A stretch of 64,000 bases of DNA from Woeseiaceae bacterium (GTDB taxonomy: Bacteria; Pseudomonadota; Gammaproteobacteria; Steroidobacterales; Woeseiaceae): NCBI GenBank assembly GCA_028289545.1, contig JANQPG010000029.1:32687-96686 (forward strand), in the 5' to 3' direction. The notes beneath the pieces were generated by a model. That model was given only the letters and a program-made list of their open reading frames with translations, searched no databases and was not told the origin of the DNA. Position 1 is the first letter of the stretch, and every line of letters starts with the position of its first letter. Of the stretch, positions 43,615 to 53,096 are shown one piece after another. The translations under genes and the position numbers were made by a program.

Positions 43615-44568
43615 TCAGCCCGCCTGCCCAACTTCACGCCGCATCGAAGCCGCGATCAGTACCGCCGTAGCCGACGCAAAGAAACCAAGCAACGCGGCGA
43701 ATATGACGATGAGAGCCCGGCGGGGTTTCGACTTCCTCTCCGGCGCGACGGGTGGATCCAAAGTCTTGAGAAAATACTCGTCAGACATGTTAGCCAGCAT
43801 GATGATTTTGAGCTGCTCTTCAATGAGTGAGTAGAATATGCTTTGCAGACTCGAGACCGAGGTGTTATCAATCTGCTCATTCAGGTACGAGATTGCCCTG
43901 CTGGCTTTGGCCACATCGTTTTCCATGATCGTACTATTGATGTCTTCTATCAGCCAGGTCACCCATTGTTTCGCCACGGTGGGCGAAAGGTGCTCCATTT
44001 CGATAGTGACAAAACCCGTAGCCAGATCCTGACTTACGGCGAAGATGCCCTTGAACTCGTCGTATGCTTCTTGACTTGACGGAACCGATTTTCTCGGCGG
44101 GCTAACCTTTCTGGTCCACACCCCGGACGAGGAATCGTAGAGGTCCGCGTCGAGAACGAGCTGGCCCGACGTGGCATCCCACCCCGTGGCCGCGAGCAGG
44201 GGAACGAGGAGGTCGCGTCGCTCGATAAAGTCTACGATGAATTTTCTGGATTTCAGGATCTCGAGCCCCATCGCTCCTTTATCCGGACTGCCCGCCCCGA
44301 GGTTGATCCCCGCAAGCCCGGCAATGCCGCCGTACTGACCGAGTAGTCGCGATAGATCCCCGCTGCTCGATTCCTCGTTGATCGCGACGAGCGCCTCGGC
44401 CCGATAGACGTCGGGAAGAGTAAGAGCCATGGCTCCCGCCATGATAGCGGTTGCCACGGTAATTGCGCCGATAATCCACTTACCCCTCCACACGATTTCG
44501 ACCAGATCCCGAAGCGCGACCTCGTCGCCTTGCAGCTCTGCCTGCGGATAGTTACCAGATTCGGTCAT
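43615..44568 (-). CDS. wzz: Wzz-family chain-length determinant
   Basis: A 317-residue inner-membrane polysaccharide co-polymerase of the Wzz/FepE type. It has N-terminal membrane segment IIGAITVATAIMAGAMAL (about 32-50) followed by DVYRAEALVAI, a periplasmic helical domain, and C-terminal PPVAPERKSKPRRALIV with a second membrane segment. It carries no kinase domain. It differs from the XrtA-type protein at 2008-3618 and belongs with the Wzy system. Its ATG overlaps the stop of the small ORF upstream (ATGA). Confidence 0.93.
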   Translation of the reverse strand: MTESGNYPQAELQGDEVALRDLVEIVWRGKWIIGAITVATAIMAGAMALTLPDVYRAEALVAINEESSSGDLSRLLGQYGGIAGLAGINLGAGSPDKGAMGLEILKSRKFIVDFIERRDLLVPLLAATGWDATSGQLVLDADLYDSSSGVWTRKVSPPRKSVPSSQEAYDEFKGIFAVSQDLATGFVTIEMEHLSPTVAKQWVTWLIEDINSTIMENDVAKASRAISYLNEQIDNTSVSSLQSIFYSLIEEQLKIIMLANMSDEYFLKTLDPPVAPERKSKPRRALIVIFAALLGFFASATAVLIAASMRREVGQAG

Positions 44569-44726
44569 AGCTCAAATTCGAGAGAGGCGGCGATCGGGTT
44601 TTCGGAAAGCCACATGGCGGCGGCCGTTGCGCCATCGCGCGGCATGGATTCAAACGGCGCGTTTCGACTGTCCAGGCCTGCTCCGCCAAAACCGCAGTGT
44701 ATACCGCCTGTATCCACGATCGTCAT
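44565..44726 (-). CDS. 53-residue small ORF coupled between the SLBB exporter and wzz, unknown function
   Basis: The ATG at 44726 overlaps the TAA of the exporter (TAATG), and its TGA overlaps the ATG of wzz (ATGA). This is perfect coupling at both ends, in the style of the true gene junctions of this operon. The product (MTIVDTGGIHCGFGGAGLDS and so on, ending NPIAASLEFEL) has no signal peptide or membrane segment and is not a family I recognise. It could be a small capsule-assembly protein or a remnant of a larger gene. A frame extending upstream to 44798 lies inside the exporter gene and is rejected. Confidence 0.55.
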   Translation of the reverse strand: MTIVDTGGIHCGFGGAGLDSRNAPFESMPRDGATAAAMWLSENPIAASLEFEL

Positions 44727-47464
44727 TAGTCCCCAAACGTCTGAACGGCCGCTATCGCAATTGCACCCTGATAGAGTATTTGTGTAACGCTGCCCCAAAA
44801 CGTGAGAGACCGAACCCGATCCGTTTCCAGCGGTACCACAATCGTATCGCCTGGCTGTATATCGAGCTTCTTTCCGCTACCCAGCCATCGTGACCGCTTA
44901 TCGGCGACGACTGCCCCGCTCGCACGAACAACATAGATGAGTTTTTTGTCGGCTCTTCGCGTCAGTCCACCACTCAACTCGATGTAGTCATCACGCGACA
45001 ATCCATTCTGATACAGATGAGAGGTATTCTGTTGTGCTTCGCCGATTACGGTGACGACCTGAGATCTTTGCGGCACGAGCAGACGGTCGCCGTCACGCAG
45101 CTCGACTTCCAGGCCGGCGGAGCGCCGATTCTCCGTAAAGTGCTCGACGCTCAACACGAGACGCCCGACCGGCTTGTAGTTGCGCAGCTGCTCGAGTAGT
45201 GCCTGACCGGTCGCCAGAGTCTCTGACCCCGTGGTATCGATCGCGGCCAGGCTCTGGGACGCGAGGTCCGCCTCAAGGCGTCGGGCCAGAACCTCGACCT
45301 GCTCTCGCTCCCGCTCTCTCAGGCTCTCGCGCAGAAACACGGCGCCCTCCGGGAACGCCGCGTCGGTCAAACCGCCGGCGCGCTCCAGCACGGAATGCAG
45401 GGTCTCACCTCGTCTGATCTTGTACTCGCCCGGAAACCGGATCTCCCCGTCCAGACTGACCGACCAGGTCGTCTCCCATTCCGCTATGCGGGTAATGCTG
45501 AGGTGATCGTGCGGCAGCAATAGCAAGTCCGCGTCCAGTTGCCCGCGTAAGACCTGCTCGAGATTCACGTTGACAACCTCTGCCTGTCGGACGCTGCCAC
45601 CGTCGACGGAATACCGCGTCAGTTCCGCACCGAGCGCGTACGCCTCCTCCAGCAGCGCGCCGCCGGCTCTCAGCAGATCGCTGATACGCATTCCCGGTTC
45701 CAGTGGATAAACGCCCGGTGCTCGCACGTTGCCGACCACCTCGACCTTCTGAAACGGCAGTTCGAAGGTTGCCTGCTGCGAGAGTTCTTCGAGAAGCGGC
45801 GTCAAGACTCGTTGCCGACCGTTGGACATGTCAAACACGTGCACGGTATCGCGAGCACCGAGCACGAGATTCTCGTCGCCGGAGGGATCTCGCAGCGCCG
45901 CAGCGAGGTCCGCGGACAGAACCTGTATCGGCTCACCTCGAGTCCTTTCTCGTCGGACGACGACGTAGCCGTCGTCGACGCCCGGCTTGAGCTGCAAGGG
46001 TGAGGAAATCAAATCCGTCAATTGCATGCCGGGAAACCACTGATACGGTCCCGGCCGCTGAACATGTCCTGCCAGCGTTACCGAGTCGGTAAGGTCCGGC
46101 AGCACTTGCGGTACGAGTACCACATCCCCGGCGCGCGCAAGCGTCGCTGCCTTTTTGGGGTCAGTCATGTCAACGGCAAGCATACGCCGTGCGCGGTCAT
46201 CGCCGATGCGTTCGACTTGCACGCCTTCACCGAAAGCATCGGGCGCAAGGCCACCGGCCATCGCAATTAGCTCCGCGGCCGATGTCGGACCTTTCATCTC
46301 GTAGATGGCGGGACGCCTGACGGCACCGCTGACACCCGCGGTCGGCCCGACTGGCGGCACGAAGATAACGTCTCCGGGCTGCAGTCGACTGTCTGCAGAG
46401 TTGTCCCCCGCCAGCAACAGGTCGTACAAATCCAGATTACCGACCATCCTGCCGTTACGCTTGTGTTGCACGTTGCGGAGAGACCCTACCTTGCTAATGC
46501 CTCCGCTTTGATACAACGCACTGCTGATCGTCGCCAGTCCGCCGATAACATAAGAACCCGGGCGAATGACGTCACCGAGCACGAAGACTCGAATAGTCCG
46601 CAAAGGTCCCATACTGACGCTGACCTGCGTGCCGATGAGCGTCTCCTGAACGCGCTCGCTCAGATCTTTCCTGAACTCCGCAAACGAAACGCCGGCCACA
46701 GTCATTGGCCCGACCTCCGGAAGACTGAGCACGCCGTCGCGTGAGACTTCGAACTCGTAGACATCGTTCACGTTGCCGAAGAGCTGCACGCGGATCGAAT
46801 CACCGGGGCCGAGCACATAGTCCGGGGGCACCGGACCGCTCTGCGGCGGATCGAGCGAGCCTTCCGTCGTTGACAGAACTTCGTAACCAAAAGGCTGCAG
46901 TGCCGCGCGTCCTGTCGGCTTCGTGTCAAGGAGACGAACATCGATGTAAAAGAACTCGAGCAGCGGTTCGGCGCTCAAGCGCATTGCGATATCCGACTCT
47001 GACAGCCCCAGCAGCGGTATCTGCTGCAAACCCGCCAGCGTCATGACACCGTTGCTGTCCAGCGCAAAAACGCTGTTGCCCTGCAAACCGGAAAGCACGG
47101 GATCGGTACGCAGCGTGTCTGCCTCCGCCGAGCTAAGATCATCGCGTGCCGTCAACGTCACCACAATATTGCTTCCTGGCTGAGCTTTGGGCTCCTCAAA
47201 GAGCTCATCCAGCGGTTCGATGACAGAATCCGCTGTATCCGCTTCTGCAGGTATCTCGCGGATACTTGGCTGATCGCCGCTCACTTGCCCATTCTGCGCC
47301 TCAAACTGCCGAATGGCCTCCAACGCCTGTTGGCGCTGCGCAGGCGGCAGAGAATTCAACATCTGGCGCTGCTGCGGAGTCAGCTGAATCGACTGAGCGG
47401 ACGCCGGTGCGCTTAGCAGCAATCCTGCGGCGAGCACCAGAGCAGCAAAACCCGAACGACGCAT
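44726..47464 (-). CDS. Large multi-SLBB polysaccharide export protein (Wza-like)
   Basis: About 912 residues from the ATG at 47464, where a signal peptide (MRRSGFAALVLAAGLLLSAP) starts. A longer frame upstream overlaps wzi and is Arg-rich without homology character. After an acidic/Gln-rich N-terminal region there is a Poly_export domain (DYVLGPGDSIRVQLFGNVND) and several SLBB-type domains, each with a PGD or GPY element (SRLQPGDVIFVPP, VTLAGHVQRPGPYQW, VVGNVRAPGVYPLE, VSLDGEIRFPGEYKI). The C-terminus ends with IQPGDTIVVPL and a hydrophobic helix. It is much larger than E. coli Wza. There is no lipobox. The start overlaps the wzi stop by one base. Confidence 0.9.
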   Translation of the reverse strand: MRRSGFAALVLAAGLLLSAPASAQSIQLTPQQRQMLNSLPPAQRQQALEAIRQFEAQNGQVSGDQPSIREIPAEADTADSVIEPLDELFEEPKAQPGSNIVVTLTARDDLSSAEADTLRTDPVLSGLQGNSVFALDSNGVMTLAGLQQIPLLGLSESDIAMRLSAEPLLEFFYIDVRLLDTKPTGRAALQPFGYEVLSTTEGSLDPPQSGPVPPDYVLGPGDSIRVQLFGNVNDVYEFEVSRDGVLSLPEVGPMTVAGVSFAEFRKDLSERVQETLIGTQVSVSMGPLRTIRVFVLGDVIRPGSYVIGGLATISSALYQSGGISKVGSLRNVQHKRNGRMVGNLDLYDLLLAGDNSADSRLQPGDVIFVPPVGPTAGVSGAVRRPAIYEMKGPTSAAELIAMAGGLAPDAFGEGVQVERIGDDRARRMLAVDMTDPKKAATLARAGDVVLVPQVLPDLTDSVTLAGHVQRPGPYQWFPGMQLTDLISSPLQLKPGVDDGYVVVRRERTRGEPIQVLSADLAAALRDPSGDENLVLGARDTVHVFDMSNGRQRVLTPLLEELSQQATFELPFQKVEVVGNVRAPGVYPLEPGMRISDLLRAGGALLEEAYALGAELTRYSVDGGSVRQAEVVNVNLEQVLRGQLDADLLLLPHDHLSITRIAEWETTWSVSLDGEIRFPGEYKIRRGETLHSVLERAGGLTDAAFPEGAVFLRESLREREREQVEVLARRLEADLASQSLAAIDTTGSETLATGQALLEQLRNYKPVGRLVLSVEHFTENRRSAGLEVELRDGDRLLVPQRSQVVTVIGEAQQNTSHLYQNGLSRDDYIELSGGLTRRADKKLIYVVRASGAVVADKRSRWLGSGKKLDIQPGDTIVVPLETDRVRSLTFWGSVTQILYQGAIAIAAVQTFGD

Positions 47465-48957
47465 CACCGGGATTGCCACCGAATGAAAAAACTCGAGTCG
47501 CTTGTGCTCACATTGCTCAACGGGTCGTCGATTTCTGCATGCCCCGCCGCGATCGAGAAGCGGCCAATAGCCGTATCGCGTTGGTAGGAAACCTGAACGT
47601 CGGTGAGATCCAGGGCGTTGGGTGAGATGGTATGGCCCGGTTGCGGCGAGCCTTCGCGGTTCAGTTCCATGTGGCGAAGCGAAACGTTCCAGACATGACC
47701 GGCGGATTGTACCAGCGTTGTGCCGATTGAGTAGGACAAACCGTCGCCGTCCATACCGTGGCCCATCGATTTGCCTCTGTAGCGGTAGCCGTTGGCGTAG
47801 ATGGGATGTTCGTAGCTGCAGTTCGGTTTCTTGTCGGAAAAGCCGAAGCCGCCTTCGCGGCACATCGAATCGGTCACCTCGATATGCGTTCGGTGGCTAA
47901 GGCCGCCCAGATTTCCGTAGAACTCCACTCCCAGTTGCCGCATCCAGGATCCGACTCCGCCGCCACCGCCGCGACCGTCCTCGCCGATCCACTGCATATA
48001 GGCGGCCACGGGGATATTCTTTGGTAGCGACCAGCGGATGTCGATACCACCGAGCTGGTTGCCGGGCTCGTCTTCCGGATCTACGTTGACACCACGGTTA
48101 TCGCGCCCCGCCAGAAGATCGCCGAACGTACTTAGGCTGCACGGACGGTCATCGCCGCACCACTGAGCCGTTCTTGACAGACCGATCTCGAGACCTTTGA
48201 GGGGCCGGATACTGCCGCGAACCCCGAACAGCAGCGCGTCGTTGACCGCGCGGCTATCGTCGAGCTGCTGCATGAACGTGGTTAGCGTCCAGGGCCCCAT
48301 CCAGGACAACCACGGGGTCTCGAACGGCGCACTGTTATTGCGCTGCAGCGTGATGCCGGGCGCGGGCCGGTGATTCGTTCCCAAAATCAGGCTGCCGTCT
48401 CTTCCGGGACCCCACCAGCGCTCCTGCCAGCCTGCCGTCAGCACCCAGTTGCCGAGCGCAACACCGACAAACGTGCCGTCCGGCCTGATCTCGTCGCCGT
48501 CAAAAGGATCGTCGACGACGGTGCCCTGAAGGTTGACCGTGAAACGCTCGCCCACCCAGGAGAGCTTCGCCGCAATCTCCAACTCGTCTCGCGGCGTGTT
48601 CTCGAAGCTGCGGATGAATCGCGGATTTTCACCCGCCGACACGCGCAGATCGACCGTCAGAAAATCCGCTTCCAGGCTGTCGTGCGACTGCGCGGAAAGA
48701 CGGTCGAAGGCGGCGGCCTGGGAGGATGTCAGCTCCCGTTTGTCGACACTGCTCAGCGCCGTACTGATTTCACCCCATGCGATCGGCCAGGCCGTGGCGG
48801 TGATGTTCATTGCGCCCGTATCGTTGAGCAGCTCTATGTCGTGGCGTACTCGCAGATCGCCGGGTACCGCGAGTACGTCGGCAACAGCCGCGACAGGCCC
48901 CAGCGTCAGGGCCGCAATGACGAAACAAGCGATCGTGCGTCGAAAATACATTCCCAT
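47464..48957 (-). CDS. wzi: Capsule assembly protein Wzi family
   Basis: About 497 residues from the ATG at 48957 (an ATG two codons later is also possible). A signal peptide (MYFRRTIACFVIAALTLGPV) leads into an outer-membrane beta-barrel with Wzi signatures: LTAGWQERWWGPGRDGSLILG, SWMGPWTLTTFMQQLD, VEFYGNLGG, and CSYEHPIYANGYRYRGKSMGH. Wzi anchors or organises high-molecular-weight capsule on the cell surface. Its presence argues for a capsule rather than a lipid A-linked O-antigen. It is followed, with one base shared, by the SLBB exporter. Confidence 0.92.
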   Translation of the reverse strand: MGMYFRRTIACFVIAALTLGPVAAVADVLAVPGDLRVRHDIELLNDTGAMNITATAWPIAWGEISTALSSVDKRELTSSQAAAFDRLSAQSHDSLEADFLTVDLRVSAGENPRFIRSFENTPRDELEIAAKLSWVGERFTVNLQGTVVDDPFDGDEIRPDGTFVGVALGNWVLTAGWQERWWGPGRDGSLILGTNHRPAPGITLQRNNSAPFETPWLSWMGPWTLTTFMQQLDDSRAVNDALLFGVRGSIRPLKGLEIGLSRTAQWCGDDRPCSLSTFGDLLAGRDNRGVNVDPEDEPGNQLGGIDIRWSLPKNIPVAAYMQWIGEDGRGGGGGVGSWMRQLGVEFYGNLGGLSHRTHIEVTDSMCREGGFGFSDKKPNCSYEHPIYANGYRYRGKSMGHGMDGDGLSYSIGTTLVQSAGHVWNVSLRHMELNREGSPQPGHTISPNALDLTDVQVSYQRDTAIGRFSIAAGHAEIDDPLSNVSTSDSSFFIRWQSR

Positions 48958-49093
48958 CTCGAGAAAGTGGTGGTCGGCTGGGCGCGATGTTAGCAGCATA
49001 TGACCGGCAACAGGCACTACCGGTTCAGCGCCCCGGGAACGGGCGGCGAGCCGTCGGCCCGGCCCGCAAACCGGTGCGACGGGCAAGAGAAGT

Positions 49094-50716
49094 CTACTCT
49101 CTGTGCGCCCTGATACGACTCAGAAGTGTAGCCGTCGACGGATTCGAGCCCGCGTAGGGCTTGCCCTTCGACACCGCCGGGCTGAGCGAAGACGCCAGCT
49201 TCTTGCCCAGTTCCACGCCCCATTGATCGAAGGAATCGATCCCCCAGAGCACACCCTCTACGAACACCTTGTGTTCGTAGAGCGCGATCAGCTGCCCCAG
49301 CGTCTCCGGGGTCAGCGCCTCGAAAAGGAGCGTATTGGAAGGATTGTTGCCGGCGTGGCGCCGGTGGCTCTCGATGTCCGGGCCGTCGAAGCCGTCCATC
49401 AATGCCTCGCTCTGTGCAAGGCAATTCGCGATGGCCAGATCCTGCTGCGCCTGATCGCTTCCGGAGGAGCGGGCGGGCAGGATGAAATCGGCGGGAATGA
49501 GCCGGGTCCCCTGGTGCAGCAGCTGATAAAACGAATGCTGCGCGTTGTTGCCGGCTTCACCCCATATGACAGCGCCGGTCTCGCAGCGCACGGGCTTGCC
49601 GTCGCTGCGCACCGACTTGCCGTTCGACTCCATCTGAAGCTGCTGCAGGTAGGCCGGGAAGCGCTCGAGACGATTGTCGTACGGCAGAATCGCCTGCGTG
49701 TCGGCACCAAAAAAGTTGTTGTACCAGTTAGCGAGCATTGCCAGCACGATCGGCATGTTCTGTTCCGGCGGCGCCAGGCGGAAATGCTGATCCATGATGC
49801 GCCCGCCGGCCAGCAGCCGCGAGAAGGTGTCGAAACCCACAACCAACGCGAGCGACAGCCCTACGGCGGACCAGATCGAATAGCGGCCACCGACCCAATC
49901 CCAGAACCCGAAACGGTACTCCGGGTGAATGCCAAAATCGTTCATGGCGGAGTGATTGGTCGAGGCTGCGACGAAGTGCGCTGCGACCGCCTCGGCTCCC
50001 AGGGTATCCGAGATCCAGATCCGGGCAGCCCTGGCGTTGGTCATGGTTTCGAGCGTCGTAAAGGTCTTCGAGCAAATCACGAACAGCGTCCGCTCCGGAT
50101 CGAGCTCCCGGCGCAAGTCGGCCAGCTGGGTGCCGTCGACGTTCGAGACGCTGTGAAAGCTTAAATCGGGCTGCCAGAAGGGTTTCAGGGCCCTCGCCGC
50201 CATGACCGGGCCGAGGTCGGAGCCGCCGATGCCTATGTTGACAATCTGCGTAAGACGCTTGCCCGTGCTGCCGCGGATTCGGCCGGCGAGAATCGCCTCC
50301 GTGTACTCCTCCATCCTCGTCAGCACGTCCCAGATGTCCCGAACGCCAGGCACCTCCAGGGCGATCTGATCCGATATCTTCGAGCGCAGCGCCACGTGCA
50401 GAACCGGACGATCCTCGGTGACGTTCAGGTGAGCGCCAGCGAACATCGCCTCAGTTGCCGCGGGTACGCCGGCTTGCTTGGCAAGGCTTGCGAACAGCTT
50501 CAGCGTGCGGCTCGTAACGTGGTTTTTGGAGTAATCGAGATACAGGTTGCCGGCAGTAATCGCCAGCCGCTCAGCACGCGTCCGGTCCCGCGCGAACAAT
50601 GAAAGGAGCGAGCGCGAGCGCATGTCCTCGCGGTAGTGCGCCTTGAGCGCTTTCCAGGCCGGCAGATCGGTGGGATATCGGGCCGACAACTGACGTTCGG
50701 CGGCGGCGTCAGGCAC
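49094..50716 (-). CDS. pgi: Glucose-6-phosphate isomerase
   Basis: A 540-residue Pgi that interconverts glucose-6-P and fructose-6-P. It has [44 protein letters not shown], the catalytic Glu in [15 protein letters not shown] (followed by His), and the lysine in [11 protein letters not shown]. It overlaps the preceding epimerase stop by eight bases, so it is part of the capsule transcript. There it can supply fructose-6-P for manC and the HexNAc routes. The length is normal. Confidence 0.96.
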   Translation of the reverse strand: MPDAAAERQLSARYPTDLPAWKALKAHYREDMRSRSLLSLFARDRTRAERLAITAGNLYLDYSKNHVTSRTLKLFASLAKQAGVPAATEAMFAGAHLNVTEDRPVLHVALRSKISDQIALEVPGVRDIWDVLTRMEEYTEAILAGRIRGSTGKRLTQIVNIGIGGSDLGPVMAARALKPFWQPDLSFHSVSNVDGTQLADLRRELDPERTLFVICSKTFTTLETMTNARAARIWISDTLGAEAVAAHFVAASTNHSAMNDFGIHPEYRFGFWDWVGGRYSIWSAVGLSLALVVGFDTFSRLLAGGRIMDQHFRLAPPEQNMPIVLAMLANWYNNFFGADTQAILPYDNRLERFPAYLQQLQMESNGKSVRSDGKPVRCETGAVIWGEAGNNAQHSFYQLLHQGTRLIPADFILPARSSGSDQAQQDLAIANCLAQSEALMDGFDGPDIESHRRHAGNNPSNTLLFEALTPETLGQLIALYEHKVFVEGVLWGIDSFDQWGVELGKKLASSLSPAVSKGKPYAGSNPSTATLLSRIRAHRE

Positions 50717-51734
50717 TTTGCTTCAGATCATCTTTGTAGTATTCGAGGTACCAGTCCACAAAACGCTTCACGCCGACGTCGACGGGCGTGCCGGGCTGAT
50801 AATCCACGTCCTTGACCAGATCCTCCGCATCGGCCCAGGTATCGGGCACGTCACCCGGCTGCAACGGCAGCAGGTTCTTTTCCGCCTTTTTGCCGAGGCA
50901 GTCTTCGACCACTTCGATGTAGCGCATCAATTCGACGGGCTGCTGGTTACCGATGTTGTAGATCCGGTAAGGGGCCCGGCTCGTACCGGGGTCCGGGCTG
51001 GCGGGATCCCAGTCTTCGTTTGGCGTTGCCGTATGATCCATCGTCCGGATTACGCCTTCGACAATATCGTCCACAAACGTGAAGTCGCGCTTGTGATTGC
51101 CGTAGTTGAAGACGTCGATCGGCCTGCCCGCGAGGATATTGCGTGTAAACAGGAACAGGGCCATGTCCGGCCTGCCGTACGGGCCGTAGACCGTAAAGAA
51201 TCGCAGCCCGGTGGTCGGCAACTCGTAGAGGTTCGAGTAGGTGTGCGCCATCAGTTCGTTGGCTTTCTTGGTCGCACCGTACAAGGCCAGCGGGTGATCC
51301 ACATTCTGGTGAATCGAAAACGGCATTGTCGTGTTAGCGCCATAGACCGAACTCGACGACGCGTAGACCAGATGCTCGACCTTATGATGCCGACAGCCTT
51401 CGAGCACATTCAGAGTGCCTGAGATATTGCTGTCAATGTAGCTGTGCGGGTTCTCGATCGAATACCGGACACCGGCCTGAGCCCCGAGGTGCACGACCTT
51501 TTCGAAACCCTGCTCGGCGAAGAGCCGCTCCATACCTGCCCGATCCGTCAGGTCGAGCCGAAACATCGTGAACTCGTCGAAGCCGTCGAGTATCTTCGCC
51601 CGGGATTCCTTGAGCGTCACGTCGTAGTAGTCGTTGAAGTTGTCCAGACCGACCACGGTTTCGCCCCGCTCCAGAAGCTGCTTGGCGGTATGAAAACCGA
51701 TGAAACCCGCGGCTCCGGTAACCAGAATCTTCAT
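50709..51734 (-). CDS. UDP-glucuronate 4-epimerase-like extended SDR
   Basis: A 341-residue extended SDR. It has [17 protein letters not shown], the [17 protein letters not shown] segment characteristic of UDP-glucuronate 4-epimerases, [17 protein letters not shown], and [14 protein letters not shown] (Tyr-x3-Lys). It would convert UDP-glucuronate (from ugd) to UDP-galacturonate. The C-terminal [15 protein letters not shown] is typical of the same group. Confidence 0.92.
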   Translation of the reverse strand: MKILVTGAAGFIGFHTAKQLLERGETVVGLDNFNDYYDVTLKESRAKILDGFDEFTMFRLDLTDRAGMERLFAEQGFEKVVHLGAQAGVRYSIENPHSYIDSNISGTLNVLEGCRHHKVEHLVYASSSSVYGANTTMPFSIHQNVDHPLALYGATKKANELMAHTYSNLYELPTTGLRFFTVYGPYGRPDMALFLFTRNILAGRPIDVFNYGNHKRDFTFVDDIVEGVIRTMDHTATPNEDWDPASPDPGTSRAPYRIYNIGNQQPVELMRYIEVVEDCLGKKAEKNLLPLQPGDVPDTWADAEDLVKDVDYQPGTPVDVGVKRFVDWYLEYYKDDLKQSA

Positions 51735-51765
51735 ATATTAACTCCAGGCCTCCGACGAGCGGCAC

Positions 51766-53046
51766 TCACAAACGATCGTCGCTGGCGGCTGGCGGCAGTA
51801 CGTACTTGATGTCGTAAAGAATCGCTCCGGGTTTGCCGAAACCGCGCAGCGCCTCCTCGCTCATCTCGCTGAATTCGCGGTGAGCCACTGCAAGGATTAT
51901 TGCATCATACTCGCCGGCCTGCGGCTGGGTCACCAGATCCATGCCGTATTCGTCGCGCACTTCTTGCTCGGACACCCAGGGATCGTGAATTTCGACCTGG
52001 GAGCCATACCCCTGAAGCTCGGCCACAATGTCGGTCACCTTGGTGTTGCGCACATCCGGGCAATTCTCCTTGAAGGCGAGCCCGAGAACCAGAATTCTGG
52101 CTCCGAGCGGATGAATACCCTTCTGCAACATGAGCTTGACGACCCGGGATGCAACGTACAACGGCATGTTGTCGTTGATCCGCCGACCGGCCAGGATCAT
52201 CTGCGGATGATAACCAAGCTGCTGCGCTTTGTAGGTCAGGTAGTACGGATCAACGCCTATGCAGTGGCCGCCCACCAGACCGGGGCGAAACGGCAGGAAA
52301 TTCCATTTGGTGCCCGCAGCCTCCAGCACCTCTTCCGTATCGATACCGACGCGCTCGAAAATCATTGCGAGTTCGTTGACGAGCGCAATGTTGACGTCTC
52401 GCTGCGTGTTCTCGATGACTTTCGCCGCCTCGGCGACTTTGATGCTCGAAGCTTTGTGTGTGCCGGCGGTAATAATCGATGCGTAGACGCTATCGATGAA
52501 ATCCGCCGCCGCGGGAGACGATCCGGAGGTCACTTTCAGAATCGTTGGCAGGCGGTGTTCCTTGTCGCCAGGATTGATACGCTCCGGGCTGTAGCCGACG
52601 AAAAAGTCCTCGTTCATCCGCAGTCCCGAGCCCTCCTCGAGAAACGGCACGCAGAATTCTTCGGTGGCGCCGGGATAAACGGTCGATTCGTAAACGACAA
52701 TGTCGCCTTTCTTGAGAATGTCGCCAAGCGTCTGGCTCGCCATGCGCAACGGCGTCAGCAGCGGCCGATTCGAATCGCCTATCGGCGTCGGCACGGTCAC
52801 AACGTAGAAGTTACAGTCGGTCAGCGCTTTGGCATCTGTCGTAAAAGACAGCTTCGAGGCTTCGGCCAGCTCCTCGGGAGACGTCTCCAGCGTGGAGTCT
52901 TCACCCGCCTCCAGTTCCGCTATGCGTTCCTTTTTGACGTCGAAGCCCACCGTCGGGTATTGCTTGCCGAATTCGACGGCGAGCGGCAGGCCGACGTAGC
53001 CAAGACCAATGACGCCTATACGCAGGTCGTCGAGATCAAATTCCAT
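51766..53046 (-). CDS. UDP-N-acetylhexosamine 6-dehydrogenase (TviB/WbpO/VipA-like)
   Basis: A 426-residue nucleotide-sugar dehydrogenase, more like the TviB/WbpO group than Ugd: [59 protein letters not shown] and the catalytic Cys262 in [14 protein letters not shown]. It would make UDP-GlcNAcA or UDP-GalNAcA. It is the first gene of the long capsule transcript, 50 bases after nhaB; no terminator is obvious between them. Confidence 0.92.
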   Translation of the reverse strand: MEFDLDDLRIGVIGLGYVGLPLAVEFGKQYPTVGFDVKKERIAELEAGEDSTLETSPEELAEASKLSFTTDAKALTDCNFYVVTVPTPIGDSNRPLLTPLRMASQTLGDILKKGDIVVYESTVYPGATEEFCVPFLEEGSGLRMNEDFFVGYSPERINPGDKEHRLPTILKVTSGSSPAAADFIDSVYASIITAGTHKASSIKVAEAAKVIENTQRDVNIALVNELAMIFERVGIDTEEVLEAAGTKWNFLPFRPGLVGGHCIGVDPYYLTYKAQQLGYHPQMILAGRRINDNMPLYVASRVVKLMLQKGIHPLGARILVLGLAFKENCPDVRNTKVTDIVAELQGYGSQVEIHDPWVSEQEVRDEYGMDLVTQPQAGEYDAIILAVAHREFSEMSEEALRGFGKPGAILYDIKYVLPPAASDDRL

Positions 53047-53096
53047 TTCCGTATCCCATCTCCGGGGCGCAGCGCGCCCCGCTCATGTTTTCAGCG

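Noticed and set aside
44565..44798. Longer (77-codon) form of the small ORF before wzz
   Set aside because: Its first 24 codons lie inside the exporter gene; the ATG at 44726 overlapping the exporter stop is the natural start.
44726..47863. 1045-codon form of the SLBB exporter
   Set aside because: The first 133 residues overlap wzi and are Arg-rich; a signal peptide starts at the ATG overlapping the wzi stop.
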